The notes: generated by a model not told the origin, from the sequence alone. Numbered from the stretch's first letter, positions 52,786-62,510 are shown. The stretch is DNA of 64,000 bases from Bacteroides fragilis (GCF_002849695.1 NZ_CP018937.1:3472001-3536000), one strand, 5' to 3'. Program-made: numbers and translations.

Positions 52786-54106
52786 CGAGGGCACTGAAAA
52801 AGTGATCTTTTTTAGCATCCAATCCTTTTTTTAGAAATTCTTGGAAAAAGTTGCATGTCGAATGATGCATTTCATTCACATACAACTTTTTCTTATATTA
52901 AGGGTAATAACTCCACAATTTGCTTTATACAAGCCGTGTTTGTCTTCCACGGGCATGGATTACACTTACTTTAACTGAGTTTGAGTATTCTCTTGAGATT
53001 TGCTGCAAAAATAGCCATTGCTCCTTGCATTTTCATACATGACAGTCCGTAGGACTGCGCCCTGTCATATCCATATACCTGTTTCAGTTCCGCATTTTTA
53101 GCTTCAATCTTATAACGCTCGGCAGCCTTCTCTTTGAACCGTTCGGTTTGTTGAAACTCTATCTGTTGTTGCTGCTCATCGGTTTTTATGGGTACAGAAT
53201 AGGTTTTAGATTTAGCTCCCGGCTTATAACATCCCTCCCGTTTTGAGCAGCATTGACACTTATGTACATCAAAATAATAAGTATACGCCTGATTCCATGC
53301 TCCATTCTTTCTCCCTTGTTTTGCCCTACGTATAGCTATATGGCCGGCAGGGCAAACAAACATGCCGGCATCCTTATTGTAATCAAACTTGCCTTCCTCC
53401 TTTCTGAAACCTTGGCTGATACTGGGATTCAATTTAGCTACCAACTCAAAGTGTTCATCACGAGCTTTCTCCAGATTATCCTTTCCCGAATAAGCTGAAT
53501 CACCAATCACTGTTTGTACATCGATACCATTCTTCCGGCTTTGTTCAATCAACGCGGGCAGCTGGGGACCGTCTCCCTTTTCACCCGAAGTTATGACAGC
53601 CGCTGTTATGATACGCTCCTCGGTCATTCCGATATGCGTCTTATACCCAAAGAAAGAACTTTCTTCCGATTTGTGCCCGATACGTGCATCCTCATCTTCA
53701 GAAACAGTGTAATGGTCGCTGATATCATCCAATGTCTCTTTTAAGAGGTTCAGTTTTTCCTTTATTTGGGGAATGCAGACGAAGGTTTCCTGTTCTTTTA
53801 ATGTATCAATCAGTGTTTGCGTATAAGTCAGTTCATGTTCCAGAACGTCGTCAGGAAACGAGCTCATTATAAACAAAGGAAAAGTCTATCAGCGAGTTGA
53901 TACGTCGAAGCAGGTTATCCTGAGGGATGATCAAATCATAAAGACTTGAATAATCACTAAAAGCCAAACGTTCTTGGGGTGCTAACATGGCGGTATTCTT
54001 TTGGTGACTCGAAGATACAAAAAAACGGTATAAATCCGGATTTTCTTGGATTTATACCGCCATTTTTTTATAGAAGGGAGGCAGGAGGACTTTTTCAGTG
54101 CCCTCG
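52786..54106 (-). mobile_element. IS1182-family element, internally deleted
   Basis: A 1321-bp element bounded by 18-bp perfect terminal inverted repeats (CGAGGGCACTGAAAAAGT at 52786-52803 and its complement at 54089-54106). It contains both ends of a transposase gene but lacks its middle. Hairpins near each end (about 52842-52893, GAAAAAGTTG..CAACTTTTTC; and 54032-54058, GGTATAAATCC..GGATTTATACC) would block outside transcription into the transposase. No convincing target-site duplication is seen. It could be moved only if a complete copy supplies transposase. Confidence 0.85.
52971..53988 (-). pseudogene. IS1182-family transposase with internal deletion and frame change
   Basis: The N-terminal 45 codons (MLAPQERLAFSDYSSLYDLI..FVYNELVS, from 53988) run into a stop at 53851. 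The remaining C-terminal part is open in another frame from about 53876 to 52971 (301 residues). It includes the DDE-type IGDSAYSGKDN Asp region, a C-terminal CQCCSKREGC cysteine cluster and the KNAELKQVYGYDRA Glu helix. A block of roughly 150-170 residues expected between them, including the first catalytic Asp, is missing, so the enzyme is dead. Confidence 0.85.
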
Positions 54107-54138
54107 CCCGGAAAGCATCCTCCTTTTATCTATACAAT

Positions 54139-54534
54139 TTATTTAGTTCCAACAAAAGTAACCTCTATTTTTTGAAGAACAGCTGAAATAGCCAAAGAGA
54201 TATTACAGTTACTATCACTAACCTTTGAACCATCATCGAATTTCGCAGATAATCTCAAAAAGCCATATTTAATTGTTTTCAAAGTCAAATTTCCAGTAGC
54301 ATCTTTTGAGGCCGTAATAACAACATCCGCTTTAGGATAACCAGAATAAGAAAAATCAGGAATTGTTAATGTCACAATATCACTTTCTGTCACAATTACA
54401 TTCTGACCATCCTTCACAGTTGGGGTACCACCATCAACCGAAATCGTCAATCTACCAGTATAAGTACCAGCAGCATTTGCTGCAAACACACTTATCGTAC
54501 AAAGTAACATTAATAAGGTAAATATCTTTTTCAT
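54139..54534 (-). CDS. calycin-like-domain exported protein
   Basis: A 131-residue protein with a signal peptide (1-21, ending FAANA) and a single beta-barrel-like domain starting AGTYTGRLTISVDGG, with regular strands (VTLTIPDFSYSGYPKADVVI) and a terminal KIEVTFVGTK. This is the Bacteroides calycin-like family (PF13944 from memory). It is 35 bp downstream of a DUF4925-type lipoprotein and shares its AT-rich base composition. Its terminator is interrupted by the IS. Ligand unknown. Confidence 0.8.
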   Translation of the reverse strand: MKKIFTLLMLLCTISVFAANAAGTYTGRLTISVDGGTPTVKDGQNVIVTESDIVTLTIPDFSYSGYPKADVVITASKDATGNLTLKTIKYGFLRLSAKFDDGSKVSDSNCNISLAISAVLQKIEVTFVGTK

Positions 54535-54569
54535 TATTTATTGTTTTAACATTATATACTACAAACAAT

Positions 54570-56141
54570 TTATTTAGCTAATAAATCCAATCCCAGATCA
54601 AAACCTGTTGTAGATGGCCAGTTCTGTGGTAATCCAATTAAAAGAATTATAGCCGCAGCTGCATCCTCTGGAATTATTTTCGCATCCATCATGATCTTCC
54701 ACAACTTAAATAAATCTGATCCAGTACCAAATTCAGAAGAGTCAGCAGACATTTCTTTATCAACCATAATTGGGTCAAAAGCTGTTTTATCAAGATAAAT
54801 ATAAGTATGCCCCTTATCTGTGGTTTTTACATTCAAAGGTACACCATTATTCACCCAACTCAGCAACATTTCAAATGTCTCATCACTAATAGAACTCATA
54901 TCAACCTTCAACATTGTACCTATTAGTTTCTTAACAGTAGCAGCATCACCATTTAAAATTTCAGAAATTATCGGAGCAAGCGATTCTGCATTACTACCCA
55001 TTGCCTGAGAAATAATGGCAGGAACATTTAATTTCAAATACAGTTTATCATCTTTAGGAAACCAATAAGCTAAATTTTTAGGAGACTGCTGCCATCCATC
55101 AGTAGGAATTAATTTATTTAAAACATCAACTCCTGGTGCTCCACCACCAAAAATTAATCCCATTGCCCAACTTGGTTCAAAAGTTATAGAACCTGAAGAA
55201 TATTTTGCAGAAATATTACCATCAGCTTCAAGAGTTACAGACTGCAAAACTTGAGGCAAAATTAGTCCACCAATAGTTCTGAGCACCGCAGGGAAGAAAG
55301 TAGAATAATATGCATCCTCAACCTCCCAGTTAGAATATAAAGAACTTGTTAATACAGAGTTAGGCATAGGTGTACCATCTACATCTAAGGTACCAAGAGT
55401 GTATTCTCCCAAAGTATATGTCTTAGCCCATCCTTTAGGATCATTCATTGTCACTTTCAAGTTCAAAGTCAACACTTTATCTTTGCGATAACCAGTATAT
55501 TCTATAGTAGAACTATTTGTTTTGGTGCTTCCACTGAATCCTCCATTTGCTACTTGAACGCCAGTCAATGTAGTTTCTGTTTCTCCTGGGATAACGTCCT
55601 TCAAAAGGATACTTACATTATCACCATCTGTGGCATCAAACACTACTTCTTTACCTGTCAGTGCAATTTCTCCATAAGTCAAAACTAAAGTTTCACCTTT
55701 GTAGGTTCCGATATAAAGACCGGCACCTGTTGCACTAACATTCAAGGCAACCTTACCTTCAGGTGTAATTGTACCATCAACTGTAACCTTTAACAATGGA
55801 GTCGGTTTAGCCGTTTCTCTTGTTACAGGTTTAGTCATAATATCTTTCGTCCCATTGAATTTGAAAGAGCCGTCAGCTTGTTTTTCCATTGCAACATCAA
55901 CAGTTACATCACTATAACCATCAATCACATTTTTAAAACCTACTGTTGCAGACTGAAGACTTGTAGCTTCAAAGTTTACAGTTCCCGTGGTACTTGCTCC
56001 ATTCAACTGGAAATCTACATTTTCTGCCTTAATTTCACCTTTAGGAAGTTCTTGCCAACTGTTATCATCATCGTCACTACAAGCAGTGAACAAGCTCACT
56101 GAACAAATCAGTGCGAAGAGATACAATAAATTTTTCTTCAT
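54570..56141 (-). CDS. DUF4925-type surface lipoprotein
   Basis: A 523-residue lipoprotein (lipobox FTAC, Cys21) with an acidic tether SDDDDNSW. The middle region has two calycin-like beta units (GTYKGETLVLTYGEIALTGK; EYTGYRKDKVLTLNLKVTM), which matches the family I recall as DUF4925; the C-terminal ~250 residues are mixed helix and strand (SNAESLAPIISEILNGDAAT, LLSWVNNGVPLNVKTTDKG). It is upstream of, and probably cotranscribed with, the calycin-like protein. No enzymatic motif is visible. The pair faces the PCMD/barrel operon convergently. Upstream, 56142-56414 is AT-rich and only a weak -7 (TTACTTTG) is seen. Confidence 0.8.
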   Translation of the reverse strand: MKKNLLYLFALICSVSLFTACSDDDDNSWQELPKGEIKAENVDFQLNGASTTGTVNFEATSLQSATVGFKNVIDGYSDVTVDVAMEKQADGSFKFNGTKDIMTKPVTRETAKPTPLLKVTVDGTITPEGKVALNVSATGAGLYIGTYKGETLVLTYGEIALTGKEVVFDATDGDNVSILLKDVIPGETETTLTGVQVANGGFSGSTKTNSSTIEYTGYRKDKVLTLNLKVTMNDPKGWAKTYTLGEYTLGTLDVDGTPMPNSVLTSSLYSNWEVEDAYYSTFFPAVLRTIGGLILPQVLQSVTLEADGNISAKYSSGSITFEPSWAMGLIFGGGAPGVDVLNKLIPTDGWQQSPKNLAYWFPKDDKLYLKLNVPAIISQAMGSNAESLAPIISEILNGDAATVKKLIGTMLKVDMSSISDETFEMLLSWVNNGVPLNVKTTDKGHTYIYLDKTAFDPIMVDKEMSADSSEFGTGSDLFKLWKIMMDAKIIPEDAAAAIILLIGLPQNWPSTTGFDLGLDLLAK

Positions 56142-56414
56142 AAATTAATCACGTTTAGTTAGTAATTTTTAATCTTTATTCTAAAACGGAGCAAAGTAAC
56201 TGCTTTATTTCCATCCAAACAAGGTCTATCTTACGTATTTTATGTTCTAAATTTAAGATTAAGTTGCTTATTGGCCGAAATCGTATCATAAAAAATTCAA
56301 TCTATGATTCTAATCCATCAGATATAACATCTCTCAATCATCATCTTTAATAATATAATGGCAGAATAGTTTTCTTATGCTAATTACTTATATTACACTG
56401 GTTATAAAAAGACA

Positions 56415-56457
56415 GGGGTAAGAGTCCCTTTCTATCAAAAAAGATCTCTTACTCCCT
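56415..56457 (-). terminator. terminator of the phosphoesterase/sulfatase operon
   Basis: AGGGAGTAAGAG (minus strand, 56457-56446) pairs with CTCTTACCCCT (56425-56415) with one bulge, followed by GTCTTTTTATAA. It lies ~80 bp beyond the sulfatase stop. The remainder of 56142-56535 has no gene. Confidence 0.65.
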
Positions 56458-56535
56458 TTCAGTCTTTATACATAATAATATAATCGTATATATACATTCT
56501 AAGTTGCCACTACCGACTATCCTATTTTTTAAGAA

Positions 56536-58083
56536 TCAATATAATTCGTCCAATACTTTCACCCGAAATGCAGGATATACGGGAACAGTATGCTCTTTTT
56601 TCATAATCTCACCAATCTTTTTGACGATTTCAGGATGCTTAGGGGCAACATCCCTCTGTTCACAAGAATCTGTTTCCAGATCGTATAGCTCGATCTTCAT
56701 ATTTCCTCTTTTCAGTCCATTACGCAATCCTTTCCATTTGCCCATACGTACAGCCTGCTGTCCTTCTATGTCCATAAACTCCCAATAGAGATAAGAATGC
56801 TTCATTTGATCTCCACTCTCCATTAAAGTCGGATAAAAACTGATTCCATCGGTCTCTGTGGCCGGATTCACACCTGCCAGTTCACATATCGTTGAGTAAA
56901 AATCATAAGATGTACATGGTAATGTAGTGTGTGTTCCTGCCCGGATATGTCCTTTCCATGTTACAATCAACGGTACACGGATTCCTCCTTCACGCAAAAA
57001 GCACTTTCCCCATCCATATTCCGAACGGAAAGGACCTCCACTCCGGAACCAGGGCGAATCGACTCCACCATTAAAGGTCGGGCCATTATCACTTGAAATG
57101 ATAATGACCGTATTTTCATACAATCCCTTCTTCTTTAAAAAATCTACAATCTCACCTACCTTCTCATCGATGTAAGTCACCATTGCCGCATATCCGGCAT
57201 GTGGATAACGTGCCGGAAAGTAATCGGCCTGTCCTAAATAAGGGGACTCGTCACCAAATTTCCTGACATAATGATCAATCAAACGTTGAGGAGCCTGAAT
57301 TGGAACATGTGGCAAAGGAGTAGCGTAGTAAAGAAAAAAGGGTTGTTTTTTGTTCTCCTCCATAAAACGCAATGCTTCTTCCTGAATTTTATCGGGCGAA
57401 TAAACATGTGAGATTAACTTATCATAGCTGCTCAGGCTCAAAGGATCGGCTCCGGGATCAAGTTTGGTATGCGGTATCACCGTATCATTTGCCAGATACT
57501 CCCTCTGTTCATTCCGATACAAATGCAATGGAAAGTAAGTGTGTGCCTGACGCTGACAATTATAACCATAGAAGAAGTCAAAACCATGATTCAAAGGCAG
57601 GCTTTCAGTACCCGGAGCACCCAATCCCCACTTTCCTACTATCCCTGTACGATATCCTCCTTCCTTCAAAATTGACACAAATGTTTTCGTACCGGATGGC
57701 AATCCGCGTTGACCTTCTAAGGTCGAATCGCGCTCAGCCGCAAGAAAACCCCATACTCTACCACGTTCCGGAGCTTCATCATTCCCCCTGATGTCACAAT
57801 GACCACTGTGTTTTCCTGTCAAAAGAACACAACGGGCAGCAGCCGAAACCGGAGATCCGGTATAATAATTACTGAATACCATTCCTTCGGCAGCCAAACG
57901 GTCTATATGAGGAGTTTCGATCCGCTTCTGTCCGAAACATCCCAGATCTCCATAACCCAAATCATCCGCAAGCACAAAAATAATATTGGGACGGACAGAA
58001 TCGGTAACCTTATCCCCCGCATACACCATCTGGAGTCCTGCTGTTTGTACCAACAATGCAGAACATACAAATCTAATATTCAT
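56536..58083 (-). CDS. secreted serine-type sulfatase
   Basis: A 515-residue exported sulfatase (signal peptide about 1-22). The active-site motif is SAAARCVLLTG with Ser80 at the formylglycine position (S-x-A-x-R), so activation needs a serine-capable anaerobic sulfatase-maturating enzyme. Metal ligands are in FVLADDLGYGDLGC (Asp pair), KWGLGAPG and SSDNGPTFNGG (Asp-Asn). The C-terminal ELYDLETDSCEQRDVA block is standard. It is the last gene of an operon with three phosphoesterases and SusD. The sulfated substrate is unknown; the family would fit 6-O- or 4-O-sulfated sugars of host or plant glycans. Confidence 0.9.
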   Translation of the reverse strand: MNIRFVCSALLVQTAGLQMVYAGDKVTDSVRPNIIFVLADDLGYGDLGCFGQKRIETPHIDRLAAEGMVFSNYYTGSPVSAAARCVLLTGKHSGHCDIRGNDEAPERGRVWGFLAAERDSTLEGQRGLPSGTKTFVSILKEGGYRTGIVGKWGLGAPGTESLPLNHGFDFFYGYNCQRQAHTYFPLHLYRNEQREYLANDTVIPHTKLDPGADPLSLSSYDKLISHVYSPDKIQEEALRFMEENKKQPFFLYYATPLPHVPIQAPQRLIDHYVRKFGDESPYLGQADYFPARYPHAGYAAMVTYIDEKVGEIVDFLKKKGLYENTVIIISSDNGPTFNGGVDSPWFRSGGPFRSEYGWGKCFLREGGIRVPLIVTWKGHIRAGTHTTLPCTSYDFYSTICELAGVNPATETDGISFYPTLMESGDQMKHSYLYWEFMDIEGQQAVRMGKWKGLRNGLKRGNMKIELYDLETDSCEQRDVAPKHPEIVKKIGEIMKKEHTVPVYPAFRVKVLDELY

Positions 58084-58110
58084 AAAAATTCAATATATGA
58101 TAACCCGGCA

Positions 58111-59052
58111 CTACTTTTCCAACGATGACACTTTAAAAGTAGTCAATACAAAACCGTGATCGGAAGGATAAAAGAATTTTTCTCCCATAAACTCCAGAGG
58201 TTTAGTCAGCTCCTGGTTATAAGATTCAGACGTCACCGCACGAATAGTCTTACCTTGATAATAGATAAAATCAATACGGTCGGACCGGACAGGCTTATCT
58301 TCATTATCGTAGATCCAGGTAGCTCCTATATTCTTTTCGGGTTGGGGATGAATTTCACGAAAGCTATCCTTGAAACCTGCGTTTTGCATCTCTTTAGAAA
58401 CAGTCCATCCCACAACGGCACCACCATGGCTATACATATCTTTCGTGGTATCTGTCCAGTCAAGATGGGAATGTACATTGAAATCTCCCCCCATAATCAT
58501 GGGAATGCTGTCAGTCTGACGAATCATCGGTTGCAAAACAGAAAGTATGCGGCGTATTTCATCATCTCGTGTTCCGGCATCGTCCCAAGCCAAAATATCG
58601 GCTTCTGATTGCTCTGTAGGCACTAATCGCATATCGGGTAAATAATGCAGCCAGGTATCGAATAAACGGACTGGCGTACCATCCATATCTATTTCGACTC
58701 CTCCGAAATTGAATGTAGAAATGGAATCAGGAAAAAGATACGTTTTCTTTATCGGATAGCGACTATAAATGCACAGATTGTCTGATAACAATACGTAATC
58801 ATATCCCAAAGAGTCTGCCACCATTGGAGCCGCACCATAAGTCTCAATCATCAAAATAACATCCGCCTGACTCTTTTTCAGAATCCCTATAGTTCCTTCA
58901 CAGCCCTTTTCGGGATAGTTTTTAGCATGTCCTGCATGCCATACATTCCATGACAAAACTTTTAATTCCTTCTCCTTAGCACGTTCCACAGGTGTGCAAG
59001 AGACAAAGCTAATTGCCAAAGACGCAATTAGCATATATATAAATCTTTTCAT
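58111..59052 (-). CDS. endonuclease/exonuclease/phosphatase-family lipoprotein
   Basis: A 313-residue lipoprotein (lipobox FVSC, Cys19). EEP-fold motifs in order: LSWNVWHAGH (Asn), ILMIETYG (Glu), MGGDFNVHSHLDWT (Asp/Asn/His), RSDRIDFIYY (Asp) and YPSDHGFV (catalytic His). This fold covers DNases, sphingomyelinases and inositol-phosphate phosphatases; lipidation and its place in a SusD operon indicate a surface or periplasmic phosphodiesterase/phosphatase. It lies 27 bp before the sulfatase gene and 64 bp after an alkaline-phosphatase-superfamily gene. Substrate not readable. Confidence 0.87.
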   Translation of the reverse strand: MKRFIYMLIASLAISFVSCTPVERAKEKELKVLSWNVWHAGHAKNYPEKGCEGTIGILKKSQADVILMIETYGAAPMVADSLGYDYVLLSDNLCIYSRYPIKKTYLFPDSISTFNFGGVEIDMDGTPVRLFDTWLHYLPDMRLVPTEQSEADILAWDDAGTRDDEIRRILSVLQPMIRQTDSIPMIMGGDFNVHSHLDWTDTTKDMYSHGGAVVGWTVSKEMQNAGFKDSFREIHPQPEKNIGATWIYDNEDKPVRSDRIDFIYYQGKTIRAVTSESYNQELTKPLEFMGEKFFYPSDHGFVLTTFKVSSLEK

Positions 59053-59116
59053 ATCAATCTTTTATACAGGTATCATCCAATGGGGCTATTTCCCCCATTG
59101 GATAAGTACATTTCAA

Positions 59117-60040
59117 TTATTTAGTAAAGAATGCTGTCGTTACCGGATTGCCCAACCAGGCTTCGTGAGGCTCAACCCCCAGCAGCCAAGCTTCCGTTGC
59201 AGCCACATCAATCACCATTGTACTCTCAGTTATCTTATAGTTCTTTTTCACACCCTTTCCATAAAATACAAGCGGGGTCTCCATTTCATTGAGAGTTTTT
59301 CCGCCATGATTAGTACCGATTCCGCCATGATCCGCAGTCAGTATAATTACAGTATCATCCATCATACCGGCTTCTTCAATGGCTGCTACTATTTCACCTA
59401 AATAACCGTCCAATTCATCGAGCTTTTCATAATACTCTTTGGATTCCCACTTGTAGCTGTGTCCGGTGTGATCAGGATATTCAAATATAACGGCACAATA
59501 CATAGGCTTTTTCTCTTTCAGATAATTCACGGCGAATTGTGTCGCTCCCTTAGGATGTTCCTTTGTTTGCGGAGCATGTACGAAGTAGTTGATAGCGAGC
59601 GAATCAACCAGATATCTCATTCCATCCCATTCATAAATATAGCCTACTTCTGCTTTAGGATATGTATCGCGTATCAATCCGTAAAGTCCCGGAAAACGAC
59701 CGTATTGATTGGTTATAAAAGGAGGAATCTCGGGTGTCTTGCTTCCCCAGGTCGTATATCCATGAAGTTCCGGTCCGGCTCCGGAAAACATAGAGGCCCA
59801 GTTTGGAGCACTCGATGATGGCAGAATCGAACGGTTGTTCAGTGTATAAGCCCCTTCTTCCATCAACCGGTTGAAATTGGGCATGGGATGATTGCGGATA
59901 GCAACGGCACTTAAACCGTCAAAAGCAATTAATACTACATGCTTCGGATGTTTCTTCAAACGGGGACCGGCTGCATTTACTTCACCGGCAAATAAACTAA
60001 GAATCACAGAAAATATGAATAATATCGAAATCTTTTTCAT
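59117..60040 (-). CDS. alkaline-phosphatase-superfamily (nucleotide pyrophosphatase-type) phosphodiesterase
   Basis: A 307-residue exported enzyme (signal peptide 1-23). The metal/nucleophile layout of the type I phosphodiesterase/NPP group is visible: LIAFDGLSAVAI (Asp), SSSAPNWASMFSG (Ser/Thr nucleophile region before P-N), YPDHTGHSY (Asp-His-His) and LTADHGGIGTNHGG (Asp-His and His). The ATG at 60040 is chosen because it gives the signal peptide directly; a longer frame to 60091 overlaps the upstream gene. It is the third gene of the SusD operon, 13 bp after the metallophosphoesterase. Confidence 0.88.
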   Translation of the reverse strand: MKKISILFIFSVILSLFAGEVNAAGPRLKKHPKHVVLIAFDGLSAVAIRNHPMPNFNRLMEEGAYTLNNRSILPSSSAPNWASMFSGAGPELHGYTTWGSKTPEIPPFITNQYGRFPGLYGLIRDTYPKAEVGYIYEWDGMRYLVDSLAINYFVHAPQTKEHPKGATQFAVNYLKEKKPMYCAVIFEYPDHTGHSYKWESKEYYEKLDELDGYLGEIVAAIEEAGMMDDTVIILTADHGGIGTNHGGKTLNEMETPLVFYGKGVKKNYKITESTMVIDVAATEAWLLGVEPHEAWLGNPVTTAFFTK

Positions 60041-60053
60041 TTTGTATATACAA

Positions 60054-62510
60054 TTAATCATGTAACCTAAAATTATAAATATTACCTCCAAAATCGGTAA
60101 CGAACAGACAGTTACCGCTTACTGCCACACTCGAGAATACCGGAGCTCCCAAAGCACGTTTCCCACGATAGGCGCCTGTGTCCAAGTCAACGGCATGCAA
60201 ATACCCGTCACTGGCCCCAAAGAAAACGGTTGCTCCCACAAGTACAGGCGAAACTTCGACTGTGCATTCATGGCTATGAGAATAAGGGACAGTATAGAAA
60301 AGGCTTGTTCCGGTACGATAGTTCCAGACCTCTTTAAAAGTAAGACGGTCAAATGCAACTACTCCCTTATTGGAAGTGGAAACAACCAGATATTTATCCG
60401 TCACAAGCGGAGCGCAGGCCGAATTAAACTCATAAGAAGTTTCCGCCATTTTCAGAATATCTCCGGAACGTGGGTTGATCACATATAAATTCTCACATGA
60501 GGCCAGATAGAAATTACCATCGTAAAAAGTTGCCGATCCGTCACGGAAACGAATTTTACTGTCACGCTTCTTCCACAATAAAGTACCGTCATTGATGTCA
60601 TGTCCGAAGAGTCCGTTCCAATGTGCAGACGCCACTAATACTCCTGCACCTACAGTCAAAGTAGAAGTGGTTCCCTCACCTCCATCCCAGGCTTTGTTCT
60701 GCCACAGGATCCTTCCATCGGCAGTCCGTACGGCACAAGTTCCTTTCGCATGTCCGGCATACACCACACCATCGACAACCGCCAAGCCTTCATCAAGAAG
60801 TGGCAATAGAGAAACCGGCAACTGTGTTTGCCAACAAACCGTTCCTTTTTCTGCATCTATGGCGTAAAGCATCCCCGAAGCATCCGAAGCAAACACGCGC
60901 CCGTCTTCATAAGCAATGGTATTCTTTATCGAATTAGAAGCACTGAAAGTCCAGCAAAGACCTCCTGTTGCAGCATCATAGGCTTTTATAAAGCATTTCT
61001 CTGCCCTATCATCGTCAATGGTTCCTATAAACACTTTATTCTGTGCCACTATGGGCGAACACATATAAATATTGCTGCCTGCATTTCGGACCCAGTTGGT
61101 TTGCAGAGGCAAAGACACTGTGTCATTCACCAGTTGATTGTGGGCGGCATTTCCACGAAGTCCCGCCCAAATGGCGGATGCCACAGCCGAAGCTGCCGGC
61201 TGCCCGGTTACGGTGTAATCCACCCTTTTCGTCAAACGGGTTCCATCCTCAAACTCGGCAGTCACCAACAAGCGCTGCTTGCCATCGGACACACGGACTG
61301 TTCCGCTCCATTCCCAGTCTGTTTCGGGTAACAATGTGACAGACGACATGATTTTTCCGTTCCGTTCAACAGAAGCCGTTACTTTTTTTGCGTACGACAC
61401 CGTACGATAAGCATTAATCCGAACTGTCATTTTACCATCAGAGACAGAAACAATTTCACCTTCTGCCGGATAAGCAGAAGTCAAGATTCCATCGATATAA
61501 GTATAACGGGTTTCCGAACTGAGTTTACCTTTGGTATCAGCATGATAAATCCTGAAACAGGACGTTCCGTGATCGATTCCTCCTTTATCCGGAGTGGATG
61601 AGCAGTAGGTCTGAAGTCCCGACTTCAACTGCTTATAATAATGATTGTGCCAGTGTCCGTAAATCATGGCGTCCAGATTATAATCTGCAAAGTCTATCTG
61701 TTCGCCGTTTTTATCCTTGAAGAGCAAATCGTCTCCCCAAAACCATAAGTCGTGATTAAATAAAACTACCCTTTTATCTCTATTTATTTGTGCAAGGTCA
61801 TTCTTCAGCCAACGGATGATATCAGCACGCCTATACGAGGGTGCATGATCACCACCCAGCATCGGAGTAACCACATAATGCACATTACCAACGTCGAACG
61901 AATACCATGAAGGACCGAAATGACTCTGCCATAACTCTTCACCATACCTTCCGGCACGCAAATCATGATTACCCACACAATAATAAGTCGGAACCCCCAA
62001 ATCCTCAGAACGAAGATAACGTCCGTGAAAATCCTGATGGGCTTCATAACAAATATCACCCGTATGGATGATAAAAGCAGTCGGATTTGTTTTCACATAC
62101 TCTTTCAGATTGTCTATCCAGTCACCATACAGAGATGTCTCTGTATCTGTGATTTGTACAAACGAATATCCATTTCCTGTCCTTACCGGACTCTTGCAAA
62201 TTCCCAGTTCATACTTTTTCCCGGTCCCGTCGAAAGGTAAATAATGGGAAGCAGATGCCTGAAATCCATCGGGCACGGTCAAAGTGATAAACCGGGTGTC
62301 TTTATGTCCCGGAAGTATAAAGCTACCATCTTCCGCCGTTTGCACCACATGGAGCCCATCTTGCACACAGACCCCCTTTATCCCTTTCTCTCCGGCATCA
62401 CGAATGCCGTTTCTGTTTGTGTCGATATAAACCCCGCCTTCTATCTGTGCGAAAGCAGAACTGCCAACTCCCAGGAATAAAGCCGCTATACCTGCAAATA
62501 ACTTCAACAT
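60054..62510 (-). CDS. secreted metallophosphoesterase fused to a PQQ-like beta-propeller
   Basis: An 818-residue exported protein. Signal peptide 1-21; an N-terminal beta domain (about 22-110, with EF-hand-like DTNRNGIRDAGE); a calcineurin-type metallophosphatase domain (about 112-340) with ITDTE, HTGDICYE, VGNHDLR, FNHDLWF and YGHWHNHY; a small C-terminal beta domain of the MetallophosC kind (about 345-430); then a propeller (about 445-818) of PQQ-type repeats (VFIGTIDDDRAEKCFIKAYD, VFASDASGMLYAIDAEKGT, VFFGASDGYLHAVDLDTGA). The propeller is an unusual addition, perhaps for binding the substrate polymer. It is 101 bp after susD. Confidence 0.87.
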   Translation of the reverse strand: MLKLFAGIAALFLGVGSSAFAQIEGGVYIDTNRNGIRDAGEKGIKGVCVQDGLHVVQTAEDGSFILPGHKDTRFITLTVPDGFQASASHYLPFDGTGKKYELGICKSPVRTGNGYSFVQITDTETSLYGDWIDNLKEYVKTNPTAFIIHTGDICYEAHQDFHGRYLRSEDLGVPTYYCVGNHDLRAGRYGEELWQSHFGPSWYSFDVGNVHYVVTPMLGGDHAPSYRRADIIRWLKNDLAQINRDKRVVLFNHDLWFWGDDLLFKDKNGEQIDFADYNLDAMIYGHWHNHYYKQLKSGLQTYCSSTPDKGGIDHGTSCFRIYHADTKGKLSSETRYTYIDGILTSAYPAEGEIVSVSDGKMTVRINAYRTVSYAKKVTASVERNGKIMSSVTLLPETDWEWSGTVRVSDGKQRLLVTAEFEDGTRLTKRVDYTVTGQPAASAVASAIWAGLRGNAAHNQLVNDTVSLPLQTNWVRNAGSNIYMCSPIVAQNKVFIGTIDDDRAEKCFIKAYDAATGGLCWTFSASNSIKNTIAYEDGRVFASDASGMLYAIDAEKGTVCWQTQLPVSLLPLLDEGLAVVDGVVYAGHAKGTCAVRTADGRILWQNKAWDGGEGTTSTLTVGAGVLVASAHWNGLFGHDINDGTLLWKKRDSKIRFRDGSATFYDGNFYLASCENLYVINPRSGDILKMAETSYEFNSACAPLVTDKYLVVSTSNKGVVAFDRLTFKEVWNYRTGTSLFYTVPYSHSHECTVEVSPVLVGATVFFGASDGYLHAVDLDTGAYRGKRALGAPVFSSVAVSGNCLFVTDFGGNIYNFRLHD

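Larger units (their letters stand above)
52768..54127 (-). terminator. terminator of the calycin/DUF4925 genes, split by an IS
   Basis: AAAAGGAGGATG (52768-52779) and its complement CATCCTCCTTTT (54116-54127) lie on the two sides of the IS element. On the minus strand the arms are followed by TTTTTTATT. Without the insertion they would form a hairpin directly downstream of the stop at 54139. The IS ends fall inside the loop. Confidence 0.7.
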
